From positions 1 through 26,563 of the forward strand of contig NZ_JNYZ01000059.1 in assembly GCF_000717335.1 (NCBI RefSeq): a stretch of DNA of 26,563 nucleotides, given 5' to 3'. Positions within the stretch are counted from its first letter, which is position 1. The number at the start of each line of letters is the position of its first letter. The notes below the pieces were generated by a model that saw only the letters and a list, made by a program, of their open reading frames with translations, searched no databases and was not told the DNA's origin. Made by a program: the position numbers and the translations under genes. The DNA is from Amycolatopsis jejuensis. GTDB lineage: Bacteria; Actinomycetota; Actinomycetes; Mycobacteriales; Pseudonocardiaceae. Below, one piece after another: positions 1 to 8,429 of this stretch.

Positions 1-82
1 GCAGCTCGTTGATCTCCCCCGAAATCGACGGCGCCAACGCGCCATAGTCGTAATCCAGATCGGGCAGCACATACCGGGCCAT
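1..82 (-). CDS. sodA: Superoxide dismutase, Fe/Mn family (N-terminal fragment)
   Basis: Only the first 27 codons are inside the window; the gene continues past the left edge. The peptide begins [20 protein letters not shown] and goes on with SGEINEL. This is the characteristic N-terminus of actinobacterial iron/manganese superoxide dismutases, which convert superoxide to hydrogen peroxide and oxygen in the cytoplasm. The metal ligands lie beyond the edge and cannot be checked. The start codon at 82 is preceded by a strong GGAGG ribosome-binding site about six bases upstream, so the start is secure. A possible -10 hexamer TAGGTT (minus strand of 124-129) lies further upstream, but it is weakly supported. 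Confidence 0.85.
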   Translation of the reverse strand, partial: MARYVLPDLDYDYGALAPSISGEINEL

Positions 83-645
83 GGGCCCTCCTTCTGTCTT
101 CGACTCCAAGTCTTCCTCCCTCGAACCTAGTAGCACACCCGGGTCCCGGGCGAGCGGGGGCGGCGTCGGCACCACAGGGTGGAACCTCCGCGGAGTGAAT
201 GTTCAACTTTCCGTAACGGAACCGCCCGGCAGCTACCCAGCGTGACCGCCGGTCGCCCTCGGTACGGTGCGCTGCTCGGGGTGGTCGCCATGCAGCACGT
301 ACCGTCGCCGGACGGTCACGCGATGCCGCATCCCGTCCGACGACCGCGCGTGGCCGGACCTGATGATCAAGCACCACGAGGGCGCAGTCATCCGGCCCGT
401 GCCGGTGTTCCGGAACCTCGGCCCGCGCGAGTGGTTTCGAGAACTCCGCCCGCAACCTCCCGGACGAAACGAGCGTCGAACTTTTCAAGCAGCACGAAGC
501 GTTCTCCGTGCCGACGCACCGATCTCCTCGGCGGCCGTCGTGGCCGCGCGGCTCACCGGGATGGCGGGCCGCCGGGCCGCCGGTTTCGTGAAACAGTAGC
601 GCCTGGATGGCAGTATCAGAGGTACCGGAGGAAAGGAGCGGATGG
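83..645. other. Gene-free stretch between sod and the PucR gene
   Basis: About 560 bases with no convincing intact gene. The left part must hold the leftward sod promoter. CCCGGG occurs twice, one base apart (138-150), which may be chance in GC-rich DNA. The middle and right parts contain short overlapping open frames with no consistent protein family. One fragment (357-389) resembles DUF305 and is listed separately. The right end carries the ribosome-binding site of the PucR gene (AGGAG at 634-638). Confidence 0.5.
267..599 (+). pseudogene. Possible decayed coding remnant with a DUF305-like motif
   Basis: This frame reads PDLMIKHHEGAV at about 354-389. It closely resembles the conserved metal-site-like motif of DUF305 proteins (typically a Met-Met-Ile-x-His-His-x-x-Ala-Val pattern). 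The residues around it do not resemble the rest of DUF305, and there is no signal peptide or plausible ribosome-binding site. A different frame (about 430-500) also reads like protein (RNLPDETSVELFKQHEAF), and the original frame again ends plausibly (RLTGMAGRRAAGFVKQ). Switching between frames would fit a gene broken by frameshifts. It could equally be chance reading in high-GC DNA, so this call is weak. Confidence 0.2.
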
Positions 646-1881
646 GTGGCCGACGACGATCTGCAGTCCATCGTGGACGAGCTCGCCGAGCGGCTGGAGC
701 GGTCGGTCGCGATCGACGACCCGGCGATCCGGCTTCTGGCCGCCAGCAGGCATTTCGGCGACGAGGACCCGGTGCGCGTGAGCTCGGTGCTCAACCGCGC
801 CATTCCGGCGGAGATCTCCGACCCCATTTTCGCGCAGGGCATTGCCGGCTGGGTCGAGCCGGGGATGGTCGACATCACCGCGATTCCCGGTGCGCTCCCC
901 CGGCTCTGCGCGCCGGTGCGGTGCAACGGCCTGCTGCTCGGCTACCTGTGGCTGATCGACAAGAAAGGCGAGTTCCGCCAGGCCGAATTCACCGCGGCAG
1001 CCGAGGCCGCCGAACAAGCGGGCACGATCCTGTACCGGCGGCTGCTCATCCACCAGCGCTCGCAGGCCCGGCACGAGGCGATCCTGCGCGAGCTGGTTTC
1101 GCCGGACGCGCTGATCCGCGCGCAGGCCATCGACGATCTCCGCGCCGAGGAGCTGTTTCCCGAATCTGCCATGCAGTTCACTGTCGTGGCCGTGCATTGC
1201 CGTACCGGCGGGGCCACTCCCCCGCCGCAGGAGGTCGCGCTCGAAGCAGCGGTGGAAGAAGGGCTGCGCGCGGTGTCGCCGGACGTCGCATTGATGGTCG
1301 CGAACCGGGCGCGGGCCTGGATTCTGCTGGCCCAGCGGCAACCGCCGACCCGGCTGCTGATCAGCACGGTGACCGACCGGATCGCCGGCCGGTTCACCCG
1401 GCTCACCCACGCCGGTGCGGCGCCGGTGTTCGGGATCGGCACCACGGTCGGGCGCCTCGACACCATCACCGAGTCCTACCGGCACGCGTCACTGGCCGCC
1501 CGGGCGGCGCTTCTCGTGCCGGGCATCGGCGACGTCGCATACTGGAACGAGCTGGGCCCGTACGGGCTGCTGCTCAAGCTTTCCGCCGACGACCTCGCCG
1601 GTGCCGCCGAGGTGCCCGCACTCACCGCGCTGGAGCAGGAGGACAACCACCACGTCCTGGCCGAAACGCTGGAGACGTTCTTCGACCACGGGGGCAACAT
1701 CCGCCGCACGGCCGAGGTGCTGAACATCCACCGCGCCACGCTGTACCAGCGCTTGAAGCGCATCGAGCAGGTGACCGGCCGCACCCTGGAGAACGGGGAC
1801 GACCGGCTCACCCTCCACTTGGGACTGAAGCTGCGCGGGCTCGCCACCGCGCTGCGGGACCACCTCGACGGGAGTCCTTAG
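646..1881 (+). CDS. PucR-family transcriptional regulator
   Basis: 411-residue cytoplasmic DNA-binding regulator of the PucR/CdaR type. The C-terminus (about residues 335-400) has the family helix-turn-helix: a GGNIRRTAEVLNIHRATLYQ stretch followed by RLKRIEQVTG. The middle (about 160-300) matches the degenerate GGDEF-like CdaR domain. The N-terminal part (about 1-130) looks like a GAF-type sensory module. I chose GTG 646 because AGGAG at 634-638 is correctly spaced before it; an ATG at 607 would add 13 residues and has no ribosome-binding site. Its stop lies four bases from the stop of the convergent peptidase gene at 1886. PucR proteins usually control catabolism of purines, amino acids or other nitrogen compounds, so it probably regulates the peptide-use operon ending beside it. 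That target is inference. Confidence 0.9.
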   Translation: MADDDLQSIVDELAERLERSVAIDDPAIRLLAASRHFGDEDPVRVSSVLNRAIPAEISDPIFAQGIAGWVEPGMVDITAIPGALPRLCAPVRCNGLLLGYLWLIDKKGEFRQAEFTAAAEAAEQAGTILYRRLLIHQRSQARHEAILRELVSPDALIRAQAIDDLRAEELFPESAMQFTVVAVHCRTGGATPPPQEVALEAAVEEGLRAVSPDVALMVANRARAWILLAQRQPPTRLLISTVTDRIAGRFTRLTHAGAAPVFGIGTTVGRLDTITESYRHASLAARAALLVPGIGDVAYWNELGPYGLLLKLSADDLAGAAEVPALTALEQEDNHHVLAETLETFFDHGGNIRRTAEVLNIHRATLYQRLKRIEQVTGRTLENGDDRLTLHLGLKLRGLATALRDHLDGSP

Positions 1882-1885
1882 TGGA

Positions 1886-3817
1886 TCACGCGGGCATGAA
1901 CCGCGCGAACCATCCGGTGATGCGAGTGAGGAAATCCGTCAAGGCCGGCTGCGCGAACACCCCGTGACCTTCGCCCGGGTAGAGCACGAGTTCCGAAACC
2001 ACGCCGTGCGCCTGCAGTGCCCGGTGGAACTCCTCGGCCTGCCCCGGCGGGGTGCAGCGGTCCAGCGCACCGGCGACGTTGAGGGTCGGCGTGCGGACCC
2101 GGCTCGCGTGCAGGACCGGGCTTCGCTCGTGCACGCTACCGCCGGGCCGCTCCGGATCCCCGCCGAGGAAGGCGTTGCCCCATCCGGCGATGTTGCTCGT
2201 GAAGGACTGGCTGTACCAGTCGGTGACCGGCGACGTCGGGATCGCCGCGGCGAACCGCGTGCTGCGGGTGACCAGCCACGACGACATGAATCCGCCGTAG
2301 CTCCGGCCGATCAGCCCGATCCGCGCCGGATCGACGATTCCCCGCTCCACCAACGCGTCCATTCCGGACAGCAGGTCGCTGGCGTCGGCGCCGCCCATGT
2401 CGTGCACCACCGCACCGGCGAACTCCTGACCGCGGCCACTGCTGCCCCTCGGATTCGGGTTCAGCACGGCATATCCGCGCGACACCAGCAGCGGTACCCA
2501 GGCGTAGTTCATCGTCCAGCAGTCCTGAAAGGACCAAATGGGGCCACCGTGGATGTTCACCACCAACGGAAACGGGCCCGGTCCGTCCGGAGTGCACAGC
2601 ACGCCTTCGATTTCCCAGCCGTCCGGCGCGGTCCACGAAACCGGTGCGGCGGTACCGGCGACGGCAAGCAGCTGCTTGGTCCCGTCGTGCGCCACCGAGG
2701 CCAGTACGTCGTCCCCGTCCGGTCCGGAAAGGACGATCTGCGGCGGCAGGCGGTAGGCATGCCGGACGGTGCAGAGCCGACCGTCCGAAGTGAACGTTCC
2801 GTCGGGATACCAGCCGCCACCACAGGCATGTCCGACGGAGAACAGCTCGCTGCCGCCGGCGATTCCGGCCACCGAATCGAGGTGCCGCCGCCCGAGATAG
2901 CCGAGCCGGCCCTCGTCGATCCACTGTAGACACGTCACGTCCGTACCGGCGGTGTCGACGACGGTGCTCTCCCCCGTCGCGACCTCGAGCAGCACGAGAT
3001 CTCCGGCCACCAGCCAGCGATCGCTGCACACCGCTTGGACCACCGCAACCCGGGTGCCGTCGGGAGATCCGGCCGGAACGCCGAGCTGGACGTCGCTGCG
3101 GTACAGCTCACGCGTCGCTCCGGTCGGCACGTCGAGCAAGGTGACCACGGCGGAGTACCAGTGGTCCTCACCCGGCGCCGGTGAGGTCACCGCGACGACC
3201 TGCGACGGCCCGCACCAGGTGGCTTCCCAGCAGTTCAAGCCTTCCGGGGAAAGCCGGACCAGCTCCCCGGAGTCCACTGTGTACAGCCACAGCGAGCGCC
3301 ACGCCGGAGTGTCCTCAGTGGACTCCACACGGGGCAGCCACTCCGCGGCGGCCGGTGCCGCGCCGACGTTCGTACCGGAGCCCTGTCCACCCGAAAGGTC
3401 GGCACCCAAACCCGCGACACACAAGAGGATCTGGCGGCCGTCCGGGGACCAGTGCGAGAACTCGACCGTCCCCGGAACGTCCGGCGCCGCGTCGTCCCCC
3501 AGCAGCCGCAGCTGAAACGCTCCTGGCGAACCCGCGTCGGTGAGGTAGGACAGGGTCCCGTCCGGGGAAAACCGGGCCCAGCGCGCGGAACCGTCGGCCA
3601 GTGGCCACAGTTCGCCGTTCTCCACGCGATAGAGCGCGGTTTTCGGGAGCCCGTCGAGCTTCTCGTACACCGATCCGGTCACGACGACCTGCGTGCCGTC
3701 CGGAGAAACGTGCACTTCCTTCAGCGAGTGGGGCTGGGAAAGCGCGGGTTCGTGCAGCCGCCGGAAATGGTCCGCGACGGCTTCGTACTCGGCCGTCCCT
3801 CGAAGATCCTGCTGCAT
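1886..3817 (-). CDS. S9 family serine peptidase (acylaminoacyl-/dipeptidyl-peptidase type)
   Basis: 643-residue prolyl-oligopeptidase-type enzyme that cleaves short peptides. The first ~390 residues carry repeated WSPDG/FSPDG-like blades of a beta-propeller that limits access to small substrates. The C-terminal alpha/beta hydrolase domain has the full triad: Ser506 in GRSYGG, Asp586 in GALDRCTPP, and His618 in GEGHG. No signal peptide is visible, so it should act in the cytosol on imported peptides. It is the last gene of the leftward operon and starts six bases after the stop of the FAD oxidoreductase gene. No strong ribosome-binding site is visible, which suggests translational coupling. 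It runs tail-to-tail into the PucR gene, leaving no room for a dedicated terminator. The exact specificity (acylated, Xaa-Pro or other N-termini) cannot be told. Confidence 0.92.
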   Translation of the reverse strand: MQQDLRGTAEYEAVADHFRRLHEPALSQPHSLKEVHVSPDGTQVVVTGSVYEKLDGLPKTALYRVENGELWPLADGSARWARFSPDGTLSYLTDAGSPGAFQLRLLGDDAAPDVPGTVEFSHWSPDGRQILLCVAGLGADLSGGQGSGTNVGAAPAAAEWLPRVESTEDTPAWRSLWLYTVDSGELVRLSPEGLNCWEATWCGPSQVVAVTSPAPGEDHWYSAVVTLLDVPTGATRELYRSDVQLGVPAGSPDGTRVAVVQAVCSDRWLVAGDLVLLEVATGESTVVDTAGTDVTCLQWIDEGRLGYLGRRHLDSVAGIAGGSELFSVGHACGGGWYPDGTFTSDGRLCTVRHAYRLPPQIVLSGPDGDDVLASVAHDGTKQLLAVAGTAAPVSWTAPDGWEIEGVLCTPDGPGPFPLVVNIHGGPIWSFQDCWTMNYAWVPLLVSRGYAVLNPNPRGSSGRGQEFAGAVVHDMGGADASDLLSGMDALVERGIVDPARIGLIGRSYGGFMSSWLVTRSTRFAAAIPTSPVTDWYSQSFTSNIAGWGNAFLGGDPERPGGSVHERSPVLHASRVRTPTLNVAGALDRCTPPGQAEEFHRALQAHGVVSELVLYPGEGHGVFAQPALTDFLTRITGWFARFMPA

Positions 3818-3823
3818 CCCGGG

Positions 3824-5122
3824 TCAGCCCATCACCGTGCCGGAGCTGCCCGTGTTCGGGCTGCGCTTCCGGGAGAACACGCCGAGGTCGATCTTCGCCC
3901 CGGTGTGCGGAGCAAGGAACTGCACCGGGTTCACGTCGTGGTCGGCCCCGTTCTCGACGTTTTCGATCAACGTCGTGAGGAAGTGGCCGACCACCGGGGC
4001 GTTCTTGAACTGGTTTCCGCTCGTGCCGATGGCCACATAGAACCCGGGCAGCTCGGTGCGGTCGTAGATCGGGGTCCAGTCGTCGGCGACGTCGTACACC
4101 CCGGCGACGCCGCGGGCCCGGTTCGGCACCGCCAGCTCCGGCAGCCGCCGAGCCGCACGCGTGACCTGGGCCTCGAACACCGCCATCGTCGGGTGCAACA
4201 CGGCCTCGTCGGGGTCGTCGAGCCATTGGAACGGGTCGCATTCCGGCTCCGTACCGCCGATCAGCAGCCCGCCGCCGACCTCGCCGCGGAAGTACGTGCC
4301 CAGGTCCATGTCGGCGATCGCGGGACCCGGCTTGCCGTCGCGGTGGTAGCCCTCGGGCGCGAGCACGTGCGCGACTTCCTGCCGCATCGGCCGTACCTGC
4401 ACAGTGAAGTCCGTACCCACGCCCGCCAGCTTGTTCAGCGCGCCCGACCACGGACCGGCCGCATTCACCACCACATCGCACGAGATCCGGGTACCGTCCT
4501 CGAGACCCACTTCGGACACGCGTCCGCCGTGGGCCGAAACCGAGGTCACCGTGCTGCGGAAGCGAAACTCCGCGCCGGAAGCGGCCGCGGCCGTCGCCAG
4601 GTTCACCGCAGCCAGCGCGGGATCGGTGACATACCCGGCGTCCGGCGTGTACACCCCGCCGAGAGCGGCTTTCGTGTCGTCCCAGAAGCGGGCGTCGTCG
4701 ATCCGCTTCGGCGGCCAGTACCGGCCGGTGTCGATGCCCGGAATCCGCGCGGCGAGGGACGCGCTGTCCCATTCCTCGTACGGCACCCCGACTTCGTCGA
4801 ACAACGGCAGCCAGGCCGCACGCGGGGCGGCTTCGACGTCGAGCATCACCAGGCCGCTCTTCTCGAACCGTGCGAGCTCGCCGACGTCGTGGCCGAGGTG
4901 GTCGGCCCAGCCGAGCCAGCCGTAGTGCGCCTCCCACGCGGCAGCGACCCCGGCCGCGGTCGAGAAGTTGTAGCGCACCACCGCACTCGACGCCGACGTC
5001 GAACCCTGCCCGGGACCGGCGGCGCGGTCCAGCACGGTCACCCGGTGCCCCCTGCGGGCCAGTTCCAGCGCGATCGACGAGCCGATCACGCCGGCGCCGA
5101 CCACCACGATCTCCGTGCCCAT
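3824..5122 (-). CDS. FAD-dependent oxidoreductase of the DAO (sarcosine/D-amino-acid oxidase) family
   Basis: 432-residue flavoenzyme of the DAO superfamily, which oxidises C-N bonds of amino acids or secondary amines to imines. The N-terminus (MGTEIVVVGAGVIGSS) holds the Rossmann dinucleotide-binding GxGxxG at residues 9-14. The C-terminal region, with GFYVAIGTSGNQFKNAPVVG, matches the second FAD-contacting region of the family. ATG 5122 was chosen because AAGG lies six bases before it and the Rossmann strand starts at once; a longer frame from 5197 adds 25 residues without homology. A 108-base gap separates it from the upstream MFS gene and holds a repeated element (5214-5231). Glycine, sarcosine, D-amino acids or proline-like amines are possible substrates; the sequence does not decide. 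A RidA protein at 17250 could remove its imine product. Confidence 0.88.
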   Translation of the reverse strand: MGTEIVVVGAGVIGSSIALELARRGHRVTVLDRAAGPGQGSTSASSAVVRYNFSTAAGVAAAWEAHYGWLGWADHLGHDVGELARFEKSGLVMLDVEAAPRAAWLPLFDEVGVPYEEWDSASLAARIPGIDTGRYWPPKRIDDARFWDDTKAALGGVYTPDAGYVTDPALAAVNLATAAAASGAEFRFRSTVTSVSAHGGRVSEVGLEDGTRISCDVVVNAAGPWSGALNKLAGVGTDFTVQVRPMRQEVAHVLAPEGYHRDGKPGPAIADMDLGTYFRGEVGGGLLIGGTEPECDPFQWLDDPDEAVLHPTMAVFEAQVTRAARRLPELAVPNRARGVAGVYDVADDWTPIYDRTELPGFYVAIGTSGNQFKNAPVVGHFLTTLIENVENGADHDVNPVQFLAPHTGAKIDLGVFSRKRSPNTGSSGTVMG

Positions 5123-5213
5123 TTTCTGCCTTTCTCCCGGTGTCTTCCCCAGCATCCCGGGCCGGTACCCCCGCGGGCAGCAGGCAGCCGTCGCCACTTG
5201 CCCCCGGTCGTTA

Positions 5214-5231
5214 CGACATCTGTCGCAGGAC
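5214..5231 (-). promoter_or_regulatory. Shared 18-base element upstream of the FAD oxidoreductase gene (copy A)
   Basis: The plus strand reads CGACATCTGTCGCAGGAC. Sixteen of 18 bases match a second copy at 6622-6639. The core CGACA-TC-TGTCG has palindromic arms. Each copy lies about 90 bases upstream of a start codon on the minus strand (here 5122) and touches the stop codon of the preceding gene. This suggests a regulator-binding or promoter element that gives internal control within the operon. Which regulator would bind is unknown. Confidence 0.4.
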
Positions 5232-6532
5232 TACGGACGAAGATCCGTGCCCTTCGTTTCCGGAATGCGCAACAGCAACGGCAACGCGAGCAGCGCCGCG
5301 ATACTCGCGTACACCGCCGGGGCGAGCAGGCTTCCGGTCCCGTCCACCAGCAACTGGCTGATCAGCGGCGCAGTACCGCCGAAGACGGCGTACGCGAGGT
5401 TGTACGGCAACGCCATCCCGCTGAACCGCACGCGCGCCGGGTACAGCTCCAGCACCGACAGCGCACCGGTGCTGAGCAGCGAAACCGAAAGCAGGAAGAC
5501 CACCAGCGCCGCCAGCACCGCGACCACGTTGCCGGTGCCGATGAGCAGGTACGCCGGAACCACGAGGACGACCGCGGCCAGCGCGCCGGTGCGGATCTGG
5601 ATGCGCCTGCCGTGCCGGTCAGCGAGAATCGCGAGCCCCAGTCCGACCGGGATGCTCAGCAGGTTCAGCGCGCTGGTCAGCCACAGCACGGTGGTGGCGG
5701 TGAAGCCGGTTGCTTCCACCAGGTACGTGGGCATGTAACCGAGGAAAGTGTGGGTGAAGAGGCCCAACACGGCGAAGTAGGCGAACAGGATCAGCAACGT
5801 CCGCCAATGTCCGCTGACCAGCTCGCGGAACGGCCGGGCGGGCGGCTGCTTCTTCGCCATCTCCTTGAACACCGGCGTCTCGTCCACCCGCATCCGCAGG
5901 ACCAGCCCGGCCACCGCGATCACGCCGCCGATCAGGAACGGCCAGCGCCAGCCGCCGGTGGCGAACCCGTCGCCGGTCAGCGCGCGGAAGAGGAGCACGA
6001 TCCCGGTCGCCCCGATCGCGCCGAGCCAGGTCGACGAGCCCACCAGCGCCATGTACCACGCGCGGCGGTGGTCCGGGGCGTGCTCGACGCTGAACGTCAT
6101 CGCGCCGGTGTACTCCCCACCGGCGGAAAAGCCCTGCACCAGGCGGCAGACCAGCAGCAACACCGGCGCCAGCACGCCGACCGACGACCAGCCGGGCAGC
6201 AGCCCGATCGCCGCCGTCGCCGCCCCCATCACCAGGATCGACAACCCGAGCGACGTACGCCGCCCGCGCCGGTCGCCGATCCGGCCGAAGACCACGGCGC
6301 CGAGCGGCCGGGCCACGAACGCGACGCCGTACACCGCGAACACGCCCAGCAGCGCGGCAACCTTGTTGCCGGACGGGAAAAACGTCGCGGCGATGGCCGT
6401 GGCGGCGTAACCGTACAGGGTGAAGTCGAACCACTCGACAAAGTTGCCGACAGACGAAGCGAACAGCACGGAACGGGCGGACGAAGTGGTCTTCGTTCCC
6501 TCCGCCCGCGTTGCCGGTGCGGACTGGTTCAT
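5231..6532 (-). CDS. MFS transporter, metabolite:H+ symporter (MHS) type
   Basis: 433-residue integral membrane protein with about 12 hydrophobic segments. GNFVEWFDFTLYGY near residues 29-42 is typical of the MHS subgroup (proline/betaine, citrate, alpha-ketoglutarate and shikimate symporters). GRIGDRRGRR at about 83-92 is the MFS motif A loop. It should import an organic acid, amino acid or betaine with protons. ATG 6532 has an excellent AAGGAGG seven to eight bases upstream; an upstream frame to 6697 lacks homology. It sits between the ABC ATPase gene (gap 100 bases) and the FAD oxidoreductase gene (gap 108 bases), both gaps carrying the shared 18-base element. It may be expressed partly on its own. 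A second transporter next to a complete peptide ABC system suggests uptake of a related free compound or export of a product. Confidence 0.92.
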   Translation of the reverse strand: MNQSAPATRAEGTKTTSSARSVLFASSVGNFVEWFDFTLYGYAATAIAATFFPSGNKVAALLGVFAVYGVAFVARPLGAVVFGRIGDRRGRRTSLGLSILVMGAATAAIGLLPGWSSVGVLAPVLLLVCRLVQGFSAGGEYTGAMTFSVEHAPDHRRAWYMALVGSSTWLGAIGATGIVLLFRALTGDGFATGGWRWPFLIGGVIAVAGLVLRMRVDETPVFKEMAKKQPPARPFRELVSGHWRTLLILFAYFAVLGLFTHTFLGYMPTYLVEATGFTATTVLWLTSALNLLSIPVGLGLAILADRHGRRIQIRTGALAAVVLVVPAYLLIGTGNVVAVLAALVVFLLSVSLLSTGALSVLELYPARVRFSGMALPYNLAYAVFGGTAPLISQLLVDGTGSLLAPAVYASIAALLALPLLLRIPETKGTDLRP

Positions 6533-6621
6533 CACGCCTCCTTGGGGATGGGTCGGCCCAGTGTGAGCAGCGCCACTGTCGAGTACCAGCGGCGAATGTC
6601 GCGCGCTACGCGCGGCTGCCG

Positions 6622-6639
6622 CGACATCTGTCTCACGAC
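6622..6639 (-). promoter_or_regulatory. Shared 18-base element upstream of the MFS gene (copy B)
   Basis: The plus strand reads CGACATCTGTCTCACGAC, matching copy A (5214-5231) at 16 of 18 positions. It starts 90 bases upstream of the MFS start at 6532 and overlaps the stop codon of the ATPase gene. An additional inverted repeat ATGTCGCG / CGCGACAT with a 16-base spacer (about 6597-6628) includes part of the element and could form a hairpin in the intergenic RNA or a dimeric operator. Confidence 0.4.
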
Positions 6640-8429
6640 GCCCCTCCCGGGACCGCGGCGAGCAGCCGGCGCGTGTAGTCGTCGCGCGGGGCGGCAAGGA
6701 CGTCGGCGGTGTCGCCCACCTCGACGACCTTCCCGCGGAACAGCACGAGCATCCGGTCGGTCATCTGCCGCACCACCGCCAGGTCGTGCGTGATGAACAG
6801 CATGCTCATGCCTTCGCTGCGGCGGATTTCCCGAAGCAGTTCGAGCACCTGCGCCTGCGCCGACACGTCCAGCGCGGCCACCGGTTCGTCGCAGATCAGC
6901 ACCTCCGGGCGCATCGCGACCGCGCGGGCGATCGCCACCCGCTGCCGCTCGCCGCCGGACAACGCCGAGGGCAGCCGGTCCGCATACGACGAAGGCAGAC
7001 CGACCTTGCCCAGCAGTTCCGGAATCTCCGTCGCGGGATCGCCGCCGCGTTGTTCGAGCGCTTCGCGCAAGGCCGAGCCGACCTTCAGCGCCGGGTTGAG
7101 CGACGCGTACGGGTCCTGGAACACCACCTGCACGAACCGGCGCACGCGACGGCGCTGGGTCCGCGAGAGTTTCCGGTAGTCGCTCGCGTCGATGCCGTCC
7201 AGTTCGATCGTGCCGACGTCGGGGGTGACGAGCCCGAGCAGCGACCGCGCAATGGTGGTCTTGCCCGAGCCGGTTTCGCCGACCAGGCCGAGGGATTCGC
7301 CGCGGTTGATGGTGAACCCGACGTCGTCGAGGGCAACGGTGGTCCGCGTGCGCCCGAGCAGCGGCCGTGTGCGGAACACCTTGCCGAGGCCGGTCACGGT
7401 CACGATCGCGGACCCGCTGGGTACCGGCGGCGGTGACGCGACAGCCTGCTCAGCTACCGTGCCGACCAGGTCCGCCGCGATCCCCGGCATCCGGACGCAC
7501 GCCGAGCTACGGTCCGGATCCAGCACAGTCAGCGTTGGTTTGCCGTCGACACAAGCGGATTCCTGCCAGGTACAGCGTGCGGCGAACGCGCACTGACCGG
7601 TGACCGAGTCCGCGGACGGGACGTTGCCCGGAATCGACGCGAGCCGCTCGACGTAATGCCCGGCCGGCGGTTCGGCAACAAGCAGCCCGGCCGTGTACGG
7701 ATGCGCGGGCCGCTCGGCCAGCTGCGCCGCCGGGGCCCGTTCGAGCACCGATCCGGCGTACATGACCTGGATGCGGTCACACACCGAGAACGCGACGCGC
7801 AGGTCGTGCGTGATGAGCACCAGCGCCATCCCGCGGTGCCGCTGGATTTCCTTCAGCAGCCGGAGAACCTCGTCCTGGGTCGTCACGTCGAGCGCGGTGG
7901 TCGGCTCGTCCGCGACGAGCACCTCGGGGTCCTTCGCCAGCGCCGCCGCGAGCGCCACCCGCTGCCGCATGCCGCCGGAAAGCTGGAACGGGTACCGCGA
8001 GGCGACGTCCGGGCCGAGGCCGACCTCCGCGAGCCGCCGCCCGATTTCCTGCCGGTCGCGCCCCGCGGGCAGCGATTCGGCGATGTGCTTGCCCGCGGTC
8101 TGCAACGGGTTGAGCATTGTGAACGGGTCCTGCATCAGCAAGGAAATCCGGGTCCCGCGCACGCCGCGCAGCACGCGTTCGGGCGCGTTGAGCAGCTGCG
8201 TACCGGCGAAGGTCACCGACCCGGTCGCGGACAGGCCGTCCGGCAGCAGTCCGACGATCGCCCGCGCGGTCAGCGATTTGCCGCTGCCGGATTCGCCGAC
8301 GATCCCGATCGTCCGGCCGCGTTCGAGCTCCAGCCCGACGTCGTCGACGAGCAGCCGGTCGCCTTGGCGCACCGACAATCCGTCGACCACCAGCAGAGTG
8401 TCCACAGTGGACTTCAGGGTCACCGTCAT
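6633..8429 (-). CDS. Dipeptide/oligopeptide ABC transporter, fused DppD-DppF-type ATPase
   Basis: 598-residue protein with two complete ATPase domains in one chain. The first has Walker A GESGSGKS (45-52), signature LSGGMRQRVA (from 150) and Walker B LVADEP (171-176). The second has Walker A GETGSGKT (384-391), signature LSGGERQRVA (from 490) and Walker B LICDEP (511-516). The linker holds the cysteine-containing oligopeptide-transporter C-terminal region (Cys280, 286, 293, 311). Together the halves power the permease pair encoded just upstream. ATG 8429 overlaps the stop of the preceding permease gene (ATGA) and has GGAGG upstream. Fused DppD-DppF ATPases are common in actinobacteria. Nothing in the motifs looks inactive. 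Confidence 0.94.
   Translation of the reverse strand: MTVTLKSTVDTLLVVDGLSVRQGDRLLVDDVGLELERGRTIGIVGESGSGKSLTARAIVGLLPDGLSATGSVTFAGTQLLNAPERVLRGVRGTRISLLMQDPFTMLNPLQTAGKHIAESLPAGRDRQEIGRRLAEVGLGPDVASRYPFQLSGGMRQRVALAAALAKDPEVLVADEPTTALDVTTQDEVLRLLKEIQRHRGMALVLITHDLRVAFSVCDRIQVMYAGSVLERAPAAQLAERPAHPYTAGLLVAEPPAGHYVERLASIPGNVPSADSVTGQCAFAARCTWQESACVDGKPTLTVLDPDRSSACVRMPGIAADLVGTVAEQAVASPPPVPSGSAIVTVTGLGKVFRTRPLLGRTRTTVALDDVGFTINRGESLGLVGETGSGKTTIARSLLGLVTPDVGTIELDGIDASDYRKLSRTQRRRVRRFVQVVFQDPYASLNPALKVGSALREALEQRGGDPATEIPELLGKVGLPSSYADRLPSALSGGERQRVAIARAVAMRPEVLICDEPVAALDVSAQAQVLELLREIRRSEGMSMLFITHDLAVVRQMTDRMLVLFRGKVVEVGDTADVLAAPRDDYTRRLLAAVPGGAS

Noticed and set aside
3452..6793. Very long plus-strand open frame (over 1,100 codons)
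   Set aside because: It lies antisense to three recognisable genes, is extremely Arg/Gly/Pro-rich and has no domain likeness; it is a high-GC shadow frame.
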